Origin: CAZGVW01 sp964529265
GTDB lineage: Bacteria > Planctomycetota > Phycisphaerae > Phycisphaerales > UBA1924
Reading direction: 5' to 3'
Assembly (NCBI GenBank): GCA_964529265.1
Contig: CAZGVW010000093.1
Location: forward strand, 1-56,549
Length of the DNA: 56,549 bases
Below, one piece after another: positions 14,721 to 22,068 of this stretch; position 1 is the first letter of the stretch, and every line of letters starts with the position of its first letter. Under the pieces are notes generated by a model, which was not told the origin of the DNA, did not search any database, and was given only the letters and a program-made list of their open reading frames with translations. The translations under genes and the position numbers were made by a program.

Positions 14721-16313
14721 ATGAATGCACGTGCATTGGCGATCGGCGCCGCGGCGCTGGCCGGATGCGGCCTCACGGCGCTCGCGCTGACGGCGGGGGC
14801 CTCGGGCTCGGGGTCGTTCGATGAGAGCCTGGCCCGTGAACTGCGGGCGGCGATCGAGAACGACCCGAAGGATGCGCCCTCGATGATCCGGCTGGGGATG
14901 CTGCTGCTGGATCATGGGCATGTGGACGAGGGGAGCGGGTGGCTGGACTCCGCGGCGGAGGTGGATCCAACGCTGCTGGAGGCGGTGATGTCCGTGCAGC
15001 GCGAGTTCAAAGATGGGCCGCAGGCGGGGGCGCCGGTCGAGCGTGGCGGGTTCTCGCAGGGCGCGGACGTCATCCTGAGCGTCATTCCCGGCGTTGCGAC
15101 GTTCGGGCCGGTGAACAACGTGTACGCGTATTCCATCGGCAGCGATACGTGCAACATCGGGGACCAGAACCTGTCGTGGATCAACGACGGCTCGCCGGGA
15201 CTGGGCATGAACGCGTTCCGCATTTCGCAGGGGCGGTTCATGCAGATCGGGCTTTCGTGGGTGAAGACGGCGTGCTGCGCGTTTCAGGGGAGCGGGTGCG
15301 GCCTCGGCTGCACGCCGGGCGGCGGGCTCGGCCCGGGCTGTCTCGATTCCTACGGCGCCGGATGGAACGCGATCCAGGGGAATCTCAAGAGCCGCTCGAA
15401 CATCAACGCGTGGACCGGCGGCTTCACGGGCGGCGTGGGTGTCGGCGGCTCGAGCGTGGCCGGCCTGACGCAGGTGCACGCGGACGACCTGAGCGCCGCG
15501 ATGCATCCGAACCCTCTGTTCTTCGTCGAGGGTGTGTATGTGTGCACGGAGGACGCCGCGGCGGGCAACCGCAACAACAACGCGTCGTACGCGCGCGTGA
15601 ACGTGAACAACGGCCAGATCTCGCTCGCGGGCGCCACGCGGCCGCAGATTCCGGCGATCTATGCGTGGCGCGATCACGGGCTGGGGCTGAACCAGGAGGA
15701 TCCGGCGGTGATGATCCAGGAGTTGGATGTGCCGGACGAAGGGCGGTTCATCGTCGCCCACAAGGCCAAGGACAACATGGACGGCACGTGGACGTACGAC
15801 TACGGCGTGTACAACCTCTCGAGCGATCGCTCGGGCGGGTCGTTCTCCGTGCCGCTGGGGGATGGGGTGGTGATCTCGGACATCGGCTTCCACGACGTGC
15901 AGCGGCACTCCGGCGAGGGGTACGACAACACGGACTGGAACGTGACGGTGGACGCGGATTCGATCACGTGGTCGAGCCCGGAGACGTTCGCGCAGAACGC
16001 GAACTCGAACGCGATCCGCTGGGGCACGATGTACAACTTCTGGTTCACGGCGGATTCCGGCCCGACGGACGTCGCGGCGGAACTCGGTCTCTTCAAGCCG
16101 CACACGCCGCAGAACGTGGATGTGATGGTGAGCGCGCCGGTCGGGAACCCGTGTCCGGCCGATTTCGATGGCGACGGGCAGGTGGGGGCGTCGGACATGG
16201 CCCTGCTGCTCGGCGCGTGGCTGACCGGGGGCCCGATCGGCGACGTCACGGGCGACGGCATCGTGAACTCCCACGACCTGGCGCTCGTGCTGGGTTTGTG
16301 GGGGCCGTGCTGA
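14721..16313 (+). CDS. Secreted protein with C-terminal dockerin-type repeats, copy 2
   Basis: This 530-residue paralogue is collinear with the upstream gene. It has a signal peptide (about 1-27), a TPR-like segment (PSMIRLGMLLLDHGHVDEGSGWL) and the same central domain (SDTCNIGDQNLSW, GCGLGC, GPGCLDSY, VYVCTEDAAAGNRNNNASY, WRDHGLG, RSGGSFSVPLGDGV, IRWGTMYNFWFTADSGPT). Two dockerin-like repeats follow, and the C-terminus is again GPC. The ribosome binding site AAAGGAGAG lies at 14703-14711. It is presumably exported and held at the cell surface through the dockerin-like end. Confidence 0.85.
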   Translation: MNARALAIGAAALAGCGLTALALTAGASGSGSFDESLARELRAAIENDPKDAPSMIRLGMLLLDHGHVDEGSGWLDSAAEVDPTLLEAVMSVQREFKDGPQAGAPVERGGFSQGADVILSVIPGVATFGPVNNVYAYSIGSDTCNIGDQNLSWINDGSPGLGMNAFRISQGRFMQIGLSWVKTACCAFQGSGCGLGCTPGGGLGPGCLDSYGAGWNAIQGNLKSRSNINAWTGGFTGGVGVGGSSVAGLTQVHADDLSAAMHPNPLFFVEGVYVCTEDAAAGNRNNNASYARVNVNNGQISLAGATRPQIPAIYAWRDHGLGLNQEDPAVMIQELDVPDEGRFIVAHKAKDNMDGTWTYDYGVYNLSSDRSGGSFSVPLGDGVVISDIGFHDVQRHSGEGYDNTDWNVTVDADSITWSSPETFAQNANSNAIRWGTMYNFWFTADSGPTDVAAELGLFKPHTPQNVDVMVSAPVGNPCPADFDGDGQVGASDMALLLGAWLTGGPIGDVTGDGIVNSHDLALVLGLWGPC

Positions 16314-16347
16314 TCGACCGGGTTCGAGGGACCGGCTGAGCAAGTCC

Positions 16348-16382
16348 GCGGCGGGGGCGAAGAATCGCCCCCGCCGCTTTTT
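16348..16382 (+). terminator. Rho-independent terminator after copy 2
   Basis: A perfect 13-bp stem (16348-16360 / 16365-16377) with loop AGAA is followed by five T residues, 35 bp after the stop codon. Confidence 0.92.
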
Positions 16383-16532
16383 CGTGCGAGCCGCCTGGGG
16401 CGGAGGGGACAGACAAAAGTTGCGCGTCCGGTCGGCCTCGGACCGATGACCCGGGTGAACGCTCCCAAGGCGGCCGGGCGGTCCGGCTGCGCCTCGTCCT
16501 GACGAGAACACCCGTCCGAACGGAACCGCTCC

Positions 16533-17753
16533 ATGCTGCCATCGGTCGTGCAGGCGTACCTGGAAGAGGGGTATCGCTTCCGGATGGGCTCGCCGCGGCT
16601 GTACACGTCGGGCGTGCACCGGATCGGCGCGCGCACCCACCCGGTGGACCGCAACGCACTGCCCACGAGCGAACTGGGTTTCACGCTGACGGATTTCTAC
16701 CTGTTCGATCTTATCGGGCAGGAACTCTCGCCGCGGACGGGGCTGATCGTCGGGAACGCGTTCGGCGTGAGCGCCGTGTGCCTGGGCGAACTGCTGCGGC
16801 CGATCTCGCTGGATGTGATCGATGCGGAAGTGTGCGGCGATGTGAGCACGGAAGGGGCGGATCTCACCCGGCGGGTCGCGGCGCGGCTGGGGCTCGATGT
16901 GCGGCTGACGCGCGGGTACAGCCCGCGCGATCTCGGCTCAGCGTGCAGGCACAAGGCGTACGAACTCGTGTTCATCGATGGGCTGCACCAGAACGGGCAG
17001 GTCATTGCTGATTTTCAGGGTGTGGCGCCGCGGCTGGGCGAGCGATGCGCCGTGGTGTTCCACGACATCGGCCTGTGCAGGCTGGACGCGGGGTGGGAGG
17101 AAATCAGGCGGCTGGCGGCGCCGATGGGGCTGCGCGCGTTCGATCTCCCGTTCACGGATTACGGGCTGACGATCCTGCTGCGCGGCGCGCCGGAACTGGA
17201 ATCGATGCTCGAGGCCACGTGCCCGCGGCTGCGCGACTTCAACGAGGTGTATGAGATCGGCCACCAGTGGTGGACGCCGCCGTCTCCGGTCGATCGGACG
17301 CTGGAGAGGGAAATCTTCTTTGTTCCGGCGGATGGACGCATCGCGTTCTTCGGCGCGGGGCGCGACCTGGGCTTTTACGAGCCGTTCATGCGGTTGCATC
17401 CGGACCGCGTGGCGGCGGTGCTGGATGACGATCGGTCGCTGTGGGGCGAGCATCGTTTCGGCATCGAGGTCATCGATCCATCGCGTCTGCCGACGCTCGG
17501 CGTCGGCGCCGCGGTCATCGCGACACGCTCATACGATTCGCATGTGCGGGGCCGGTTGGGGCGCCTGGCGAGCGGTGTCGGAATCCTGCCCGCGGCGGGC
17601 GGGCGGTTCGAGGTCGAGCTTCATGTTCAGCGCAGCCCGGCGGTTCCGCATGTCGCGGAGGCGCTCGCGGCCGCATCGGCGACGCGCTCGCGGGGCGCAG
17701 TAGAGGAAGACAAGCCGCGACGGAGCCGCGCTGCAGCGGCGGCATCGAGATGA
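16533..17753 (+). CDS. Class I SAM-methyltransferase-like protein with C-terminal Rossmann-like domain, copy 1
   Basis: The protein has 406 residues. Residues 60-200 look like a small-molecule/glycan methyltransferase fold: GLIVGNAFGVSAVCLGE as the SAM loop, LDVIDAE as the strand-2 acid, YELVFIDGLHQNGQVIADF and CAVVFHDIG. This resembles the family with VFIDGxH and FHD motifs. A second domain at about 265-360 (RIAFFGAGRDLGFYEPFM, AAVLDDDRSLWG, IEVIDPSRLP) has a nucleotide-binding pattern. The C-terminal 40 residues are Ala/Arg-rich. The substrate is unknown; the position before a UDP-galactopyranose-mutase-like gene suggests surface polysaccharide modification. Confidence 0.7.
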   Translation: MLPSVVQAYLEEGYRFRMGSPRLYTSGVHRIGARTHPVDRNALPTSELGFTLTDFYLFDLIGQELSPRTGLIVGNAFGVSAVCLGELLRPISLDVIDAEVCGDVSTEGADLTRRVAARLGLDVRLTRGYSPRDLGSACRHKAYELVFIDGLHQNGQVIADFQGVAPRLGERCAVVFHDIGLCRLDAGWEEIRRLAAPMGLRAFDLPFTDYGLTILLRGAPELESMLEATCPRLRDFNEVYEIGHQWWTPPSPVDRTLEREIFFVPADGRIAFFGAGRDLGFYEPFMRLHPDRVAAVLDDDRSLWGEHRFGIEVIDPSRLPTLGVGAAVIATRSYDSHVRGRLGRLASGVGILPAAGGRFEVELHVQRSPAVPHVAEALAAASATRSRGAVEEDKPRRSRAAAAASR

Positions 17754-17778
17754 CGGCGAGCGCGAATGGAGTCGCATC

Positions 17779-18939
17779 ATGCTCCCATCGGTGATTCAGG
17801 CATACGAGGCGGAGGGGTTTCAGGTGCGGCTGGGTTCGCCGCGGCTGCGGACGGCGGGGGTCCATCCGATCGGGCGATTTCGGTATGCGCCGAGTTTCGA
17901 GCACCTCACGGTGAACGACTGGGGGTTCACCATCCGGGACTTCTACCTGTTCCGGCTGATCGGGCGGGAAATGAAGCCGCGGACGGCGCTGGTGATCGGG
18001 AATGCGTACGGAATGAGCGCCGTATCGCTGGCGGAGGGGCTGAAGCCGATTTCGGTGGATGTGATCGATGCGGAAGTGCTGGACGACGACAGCCGCATCG
18101 GCGCCGACCTGACGCGGCGGGTGGCGAAGCGGCTGGGGCTGGATCTGCGCGTCACGGCGGGGTTCAGCCCGCAGGACCTGGACGCGGCGTGCCGTCACGA
18201 GGCGTATGAGTTCGTGTTCATCGATGGCGACCACACGAACGAGCAGATCGTGAAGGACTTCGAGGGCGTGCTGCCGCGGCTGGCGGAGCGGTGCGCGATC
18301 GTGTTTCACGATGTGGGCAACCTGAACATGGATGAGGGATGGGCGGAGGTGAAGCGCTGCGCGGAAGGGACGGGGCTGCGGGCGTTTGATCTGCCGTTCA
18401 CGGATTTCGGCGACACGATCCTGCTGCGGGGCGCGCCGTCGCTCGAAGCGATGTTCGAGGCGACGACGTACGGCCTGCGCGAGTTCAAGGAGGTGTACCG
18501 CGCGGGATTCGGGTGGACGTACCCCGGGCAATCGCCCTCAGGCGAAGTGCTGCTGATTCCGCACGATGCGCGGCTGGCGTTCTACGGCGCCGGGAATGAC
18601 CTGGAGCATTACCGCGCCTTCATTGAGCGACATCCGCAGCACGTTGCGGCGATCCTGGATGACGATTCGAAGAAGTGGGGGAGTCGGCGCTTTGGTGTTG
18701 AAGTGGTGGATCCGGCGCGGCTGCCGTCGCTCGATGTGTTTGCGGTGATCGGCGCTACGCGCACGGCGGATCTCAAGGTGCGGGCAAGCGTGGCGCGGCT
18801 GGCGCCGCATCTCTCCGTTCACCCCCGCGGCTGGTTCAACCTGCCGGTCGAGATCCACGTGCAGGAGCCGCCGCGGATGCGCAGCGCGCCCGCGGTTGTC
18901 GGCCGGGCGGCGGCGTCGGCGGCGCCCGCCATGGCCTGA
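17779..18939 (+). CDS. Class I SAM-methyltransferase-like protein with C-terminal Rossmann-like domain, copy 2
   Basis: This 386-residue paralogue of the preceding gene is 25 bp downstream. It shares the opening (MLPSVIQAYEAEGFQVRLGSPRL), the SAM-like loop ALVIGNAYGMSAVSLAEGL, YEFVFIDGDHTNEQIVKDF, CAIVFHDVG and the second domain (RLAFYGAGNDLEHYRAFI, AAILDDDSKKWGSRRFGVEVVDP). The two are similar along the whole length, so the duplication included both domains. It ends 9 bp before the flavoprotein gene, implying one operon of three genes. The function as a methyltransferase is inferred from fold-level motifs only. Confidence 0.7.
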   Translation: MLPSVIQAYEAEGFQVRLGSPRLRTAGVHPIGRFRYAPSFEHLTVNDWGFTIRDFYLFRLIGREMKPRTALVIGNAYGMSAVSLAEGLKPISVDVIDAEVLDDDSRIGADLTRRVAKRLGLDLRVTAGFSPQDLDAACRHEAYEFVFIDGDHTNEQIVKDFEGVLPRLAERCAIVFHDVGNLNMDEGWAEVKRCAEGTGLRAFDLPFTDFGDTILLRGAPSLEAMFEATTYGLREFKEVYRAGFGWTYPGQSPSGEVLLIPHDARLAFYGAGNDLEHYRAFIERHPQHVAAILDDDSKKWGSRRFGVEVVDPARLPSLDVFAVIGATRTADLKVRASVARLAPHLSVHPRGWFNLPVEIHVQEPPRMRSAPAVVGRAAASAAPAMA

Positions 18940-18948
18940 GGAGCGAGC

Positions 18949-20154
18949 ATGAAGGTCATCGTCATCGGGGCGGGGTTCGCGGGCGCAGCGGCGGCGTACA
19001 TGCTGAAGCGGCGCTTCTCGGCGGATGTCGTGGTGTTCGAATCCGGGGCGCGGCCGGGCGGCATGCTGCGCACGCTGTATACGCCGGAGGGGCATGCGTA
19101 TGAGTACGGCCCGCGCGTGGTCAGCGTCTTCCGCGGCTCGCCGGATTCGATTCCCTTCCTGCAGCAGTTTCTCACGCTCGAAGAGCGCGACATCTACCAG
19201 GGCACCCGCCTTCGGCCGGAGTATCCGGTCGTGCCGTTTCCGCTGGATCGCCAGAGCCTGCTCGCGCTGCCGTGCGGCGAACAGGTGAAGCGCGAATGGG
19301 AGGAGCGGCAGGGCCGCGAGCCGGATGGCGCGAACCTTCGCGCGTATCTGGAGTCAACCGTCGGGCCGACGCTCACGGAACTGGCGTTCGCGGGGTTCAA
19401 CGTCAAGTTCTGGGGGCGGGCGCTGGAGGACATGCCCTCAGACTGGGGGCGATTGCGCCGACTGGAGCGCATCGCGGAGACGGGGCAGTATCGCCTGCCC
19501 GCGGTGGCGCCTCACTATTACCCGAAGGGCGGGTTCAATCCGCTGTTCGATCAACTGCTCGACGGCGTGGAAGTGCGCTACGAGACGCCGGCGCTGGACC
19601 TGATCGAAGGCTCGAACGGGCCGATCGTGAAGACGCGGAATGGGGCGTTTCCGGCGGACCTGGTCATCTCGACGGCGCCGATCGACAAGGTGATGGGACT
19701 GCGCTTCGGCGAACTGGAATGGAAGGGGTATCGCGTCGAGACAGAGGTGATCGGCGAGCCGGCGCTGGGAAGAGCGCCGGATGGTGTTCCGTTCTCGTGG
19801 CTGTATACGCCGTGGGCGGAGACGCCGGTGTGCCGCACGACCGATTTCGGCGTGATTCACCATGGGAACGAGTACAACCGGCCCGCGGTGCTGCTGCGCG
19901 AGATCGTGGACAACCGGGTGAAGATGTACCCGGTGTGGTGGGAGGATGCGCGGTTCTATCGCTACCTGGAGGAGGCGGCGAAAGTGCGCGGGCTGATTCC
20001 GCTGGGTCGGCTCGGCATGTACAAGTACGTGACGACCGACAGCACCTACGCGATGGCCACGCGGCTGTGCGAGAGCCTTGGGGAGTACGCGGAGGCGGAT
20101 TCGGGGAAGCGGCTGGAGATCCTGCGGGGGATCCGGGGCGACTGGGCGAACTGA
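18949..20154 (+). CDS. UDP-galactopyranose mutase-like FAD protein
   Basis: The protein has 401 residues. An N-terminal dinucleotide-binding motif VIVIGAGFAGAAAAYML is followed by the acid-ended strand VVVFESG and RPGGMLRT. Segments align in order with Glf-type mutases: YEYGPRVVSVFRG, VVPFPLDRQSL, GFNVKFWGRALEDMPSDW, YYPKGGFNPLFDQLLDGVEV and LGRLGMYKYVTTDSTYAMA. The enzyme would convert UDP-galactopyranose to UDP-galactofuranose, or act as a related NAD(P)/FAD amine-oxidase-type enzyme. It ends the methyltransferase operon (9-bp gap; GGAG at 18939-18942). The sequence is quite divergent from classical Glf, so the exact substrate is uncertain. Confidence 0.72.
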   Translation: MKVIVIGAGFAGAAAAYMLKRRFSADVVVFESGARPGGMLRTLYTPEGHAYEYGPRVVSVFRGSPDSIPFLQQFLTLEERDIYQGTRLRPEYPVVPFPLDRQSLLALPCGEQVKREWEERQGREPDGANLRAYLESTVGPTLTELAFAGFNVKFWGRALEDMPSDWGRLRRLERIAETGQYRLPAVAPHYYPKGGFNPLFDQLLDGVEVRYETPALDLIEGSNGPIVKTRNGAFPADLVISTAPIDKVMGLRFGELEWKGYRVETEVIGEPALGRAPDGVPFSWLYTPWAETPVCRTTDFGVIHHGNEYNRPAVLLREIVDNRVKMYPVWWEDARFYRYLEEAAKVRGLIPLGRLGMYKYVTTDSTYAMATRLCESLGEYAEADSGKRLEILRGIRGDWAN

Positions 20155-20208
20155 GCAGCAGGGCTGAGATTCCTCCTGGATGGGTTCTCGGCCCGCAACT
20201 GGGGTCGG

Positions 20209-20754
20209 TTGCACGTTGTACGATGGTGGCGGAGGCTGCGATTGACCCGCGGGACTCGTCCATCTTCGACACTGCTTCGGCTCGCATTGTCGGCGGCCCT
20301 CGTGCTGCAGACCGCGCCGGCGGTGTGGTGCGGGATGTGCTTTGCCGCGGGATTGGCGGGCGTGGGGCCGTGCACGGCGATGGCGGGGGGCGACCCGTCG
20401 TCGGGCGGGTGCGGATTGGGCGCCGAGCCGGCATGCTGCTCAGAGGCTGTGTGCATCGAGGAATCCGCCCCGGCGACGCCCCCTGAGGAAGAGCCCGGAA
20501 AGCGTGACCGGTCGAGACCATGTTGCGAAGGGTGCTGCGCCGTCATCATCGATAAGGCGCCGCCCGTGTTTCTGCCGGGGGAGAAGACGAAGGCGCCGGA
20601 GGCTGGCGTCATCGGCGCGTTCGCGCCGGCCGACTTGGCGGCAACGCTCCACGAGGATCCGCGGACGCTTGATCCACGGGCCAAGGCCCGTTGCGCCGCG
20701 GCGGAGGGCGCCCGCGCGCCGGACAGGCCGGTGCTCTCCGTGTGGATCATCTGA
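20209..20754 (+). CDS. Cys-rich exported hypothetical protein
   Basis: I do not recognise the family. If translated from TTG 20209 or TTG 20242, the product has a hydrophobic segment STLLRLALSAALVLQTAPAVWCGMC typical of a signal peptide. It then has a region with paired cysteines (CGLGAEPACCSEAVCIEE, RPCCEGCCAVIIDK) and a Cys-poor C-terminal half. No good Shine-Dalgarno sequence precedes the candidate starts. It lies upstream of another Cys-rich small gene, which hints at a shared theme such as metal or redox handling. The reading frame could be wrong at the 5' end. Confidence 0.5.
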   Translation: MHVVRWWRRLRLTRGTRPSSTLLRLALSAALVLQTAPAVWCGMCFAAGLAGVGPCTAMAGGDPSSGGCGLGAEPACCSEAVCIEESAPATPPEEEPGKRDRSRPCCEGCCAVIIDKAPPVFLPGEKTKAPEAGVIGAFAPADLAATLHEDPRTLDPRAKARCAAAEGARAPDRPVLSVWII

Positions 20755-20908
20755 TGAGCGCCGGGCCGTTGCGCGGCGGGCGCCCGCCGGAGCGCACGGC
20801 GCCATCGATGCGTGTATCACGAGTGTGATCGCAAGGGTTGAGCCCTGCGCATGTGCGCTGCGCGCGGAGTCCGGGCGAAGCCCGGCGCTCGGAGCGCTGC
20901 GCACGCAG

Positions 20909-20941
20909 AGTGAATCCATAGTGAATCCATAGTGAATCCAT
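20909..20941 (+). repeat. Three tandem copies of an 11-bp repeat
   Basis: Exact copies of AGTGAATCCAT occupy 20909-20919, 20920-20930 and 20931-20941, just upstream of the Cys-rich small gene. With an 11-base period, a TGA falls in all three frames. Confidence 0.95.
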
Positions 20942-20973
20942 GAAACACCCTGATCTTCTGAAAGGAGATCACC

Positions 20974-21168
20974 ATGAAGTCTGCATTGATTCTTTTTGCC
21001 CTTGTCGGACCTGCCCTGGCCATGTGGCTCGCCGCGCCCCTGCGCGGGGGCGCCGCGGCCGGCGCTTCGTCGGCGGAAGCGTGCTGCGCAACGCCGGAAG
21101 AGTGCGCGGAGTGCTGTCCGGACTGCCCGTGCCCGTGCTGCGGCGGCGCCTGCTGCGAGCAGGGCTGA
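20974..21168 (+). CDS. Cys-rich small exported protein
   Basis: The product has 64 residues. A hydrophobic signal-like start (MKSALILFALVGPALAMWLAA) is followed by a short linker and a C-terminal block with 11 cysteines in about 28 residues, arranged CC-x6-C-x2-CC-x2-C-x-C-x-CC-x3-CC. A strong ribosome binding site AAAGGAG (20961-20967) six bases before the ATG supports translation. The density of CC pairs suggests metal binding or a disulfide-rich knot. No family is recognised. It is bracketed by two different 11-bp tandem repeat arrays and followed by a terminator. Confidence 0.75.
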   Translation: MKSALILFALVGPALAMWLAAPLRGGAAAGASSAEACCATPEECAECCPDCPCPCCGGACCEQG

Positions 21169-21180
21169 ACCGGGGTCCCC

Positions 21181-21229
21181 GGGGGTGATCCGGGGGTGAT
21201 CCGGGGGTGATCCGGGGGTGATCCGGGGC
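21181..21229 (+). repeat. Four tandem copies (plus part) of an 11-bp repeat
   Basis: The unit GGGGGTGATCC is repeated exactly at 21181-21191, 21192-21202, 21203-21213 and 21214-21224, then GGGG begins a fifth. It follows the Cys-rich gene's stop by 12 bp. Confidence 0.95.
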
Positions 21230-21244
21230 AGTTGCTTCGGATGA

Positions 21245-21287
21245 GCTGAGTCTGCTCAGCGGGCCGGCCATGCGCCGGCCCGCTTTT
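21245..21287 (+). terminator. Terminator after the Cys-rich gene
   Basis: A 10-bp stem GCGGGCCGGC (21259-21268) / GCCGGCCCGC (21274-21283) with loop CATGC is followed by TTTT. A smaller hairpin GCTGAG/CTCAGC (21245-21260) overlaps its first two bases, so the two stems compete. Confidence 0.85.
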
Positions 21288-21411
21288 CGTTGCGCGGATG
21301 CGCCGCTGCGTGGTCGCGTGTAGATTGGCGCCGTGGAAGCCAGACACGCGGGGCGCCGTCGAGCCCGCTGGCGACGGCGGAGCAAGGGTTCCCTTTCACG
21401 GAGACGCACCG

Positions 21412-21837
21412 ATGGGGTTCATCAAGGAGTTCAGAGAGTTCGCGGTCAAGGGCAACGTGGTGGACATGGCGGTGGGCATCATCATCGGCGCCGCGTTCGG
21501 CAAGATCGTGAGTTCGTTCGTGAACGATGTGATCATGCCGCCGATCGGGATGCTGATGGGGCAGGCGGATTTCTCGAAGTACACGATCCGGCTGAAGGAG
21601 GCGTCGGTGGGCGAGGCGGGGGCCGCGATTCCGGCGGTTGACCTGAGGTACGGCCTGTTCATCAACAACATTCTGGACTTCATCATCGTGGCGTTCGCGG
21701 TGTTCATGATGATCAAGGCGATCAACCGGCTGAAGCGCAAGGAGGAGGCGAAACTCGCCCCCGCCGCGCCGGCCGGCCCGCCGCCGCAGGAGCGGCTGCT
21801 CATGGAGATCCGGGACATCCTGAAGAGACAGTCCTGA
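21412..21837 (+). CDS. mscL: Large-conductance mechanosensitive channel
   Basis: The 141-residue inner-membrane channel opens under membrane tension to release solutes. The N-terminal amphipathic helix and first transmembrane helix show GFIKEFREFAVKGNVVDMAVGIIIGAAFGKIV. The periplasmic loop is short, and the second helix is YGLFINNILDFIIVAFAVFMMI, followed by the charged C-terminal bundle (RLKRKEEAK...ERLLMEIRDIL). The start at 21412 gives the standard N-terminus; the frame is open upstream, but that part has no similarity. Confidence 0.97.
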   Translation: MGFIKEFREFAVKGNVVDMAVGIIIGAAFGKIVSSFVNDVIMPPIGMLMGQADFSKYTIRLKEASVGEAGAAIPAVDLRYGLFINNILDFIIVAFAVFMMIKAINRLKRKEEAKLAPAAPAGPPPQERLLMEIRDILKRQS

Positions 21838-21906
21838 GGGGCGCCCCCGGAAATCGGGCGGCTACGATCGACCGGGCAAGCGGACGCCGCCGCGGGCGAT
21901 CGCGCG

Positions 21907-21993
21907 GGTGGGGTGGCCGAGTGGTTGAAGGCGCAGGTCTTGAAAACCTGTATGCCCGTCAGGGCATCAGGGGTTCGAATCCCCTCCCCACCG
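21907..21993 (+). tRNA. tRNA-Ser (anticodon TGA)
   Basis: The acceptor stem GGTGGGG (21907-21913) pairs with CCCCACC (21986-21992), with discriminator G at 21993. The D-arm begins TGGCCGAGTGG, the anticodon stem CAGGT/ACCTG holds loop CTTGAAA (anticodon TGA), and a long variable arm and a T-arm with TTCGAAT are present. The long variable arm is expected for serine. The 3' CCA is not encoded. TACGAT at 21863-21868 could be a -10 box. Confidence 0.97.
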
Positions 21994-22005
21994 CTTGAAG
22001 AAAAG

Positions 22006-22043
22006 AGGCCGCCGCGGGCATGAAACCCGCGGCGGCCTTTCTC
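22006..22043 (+). terminator. Terminator after tRNA-Ser
   Basis: A perfect 13-bp GC-rich stem (22006-22018 / 22026-22038) with a 7-nt loop is followed by TTCTC, directly downstream of the tRNA and before the convergent gene. Confidence 0.85.
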
Positions 22044-22068
22044 GCGGTGCGAGCGAACGGCGCCGGAT

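Noticed and set aside
12831..16640. A 1269-residue open frame on the minus strand
   Set aside because: It is antisense to the two dockerin-type genes, has an Arg/His/Pro-rich composition typical of GC-rich shadow frames and shows no domain. The plus-strand proteins have signal peptides, ribosome binding sites and terminators.
20909..21229. CRISPR-like repeats
   Set aside because: The 11-bp units are directly adjacent, without spacers, and no cas gene is present.
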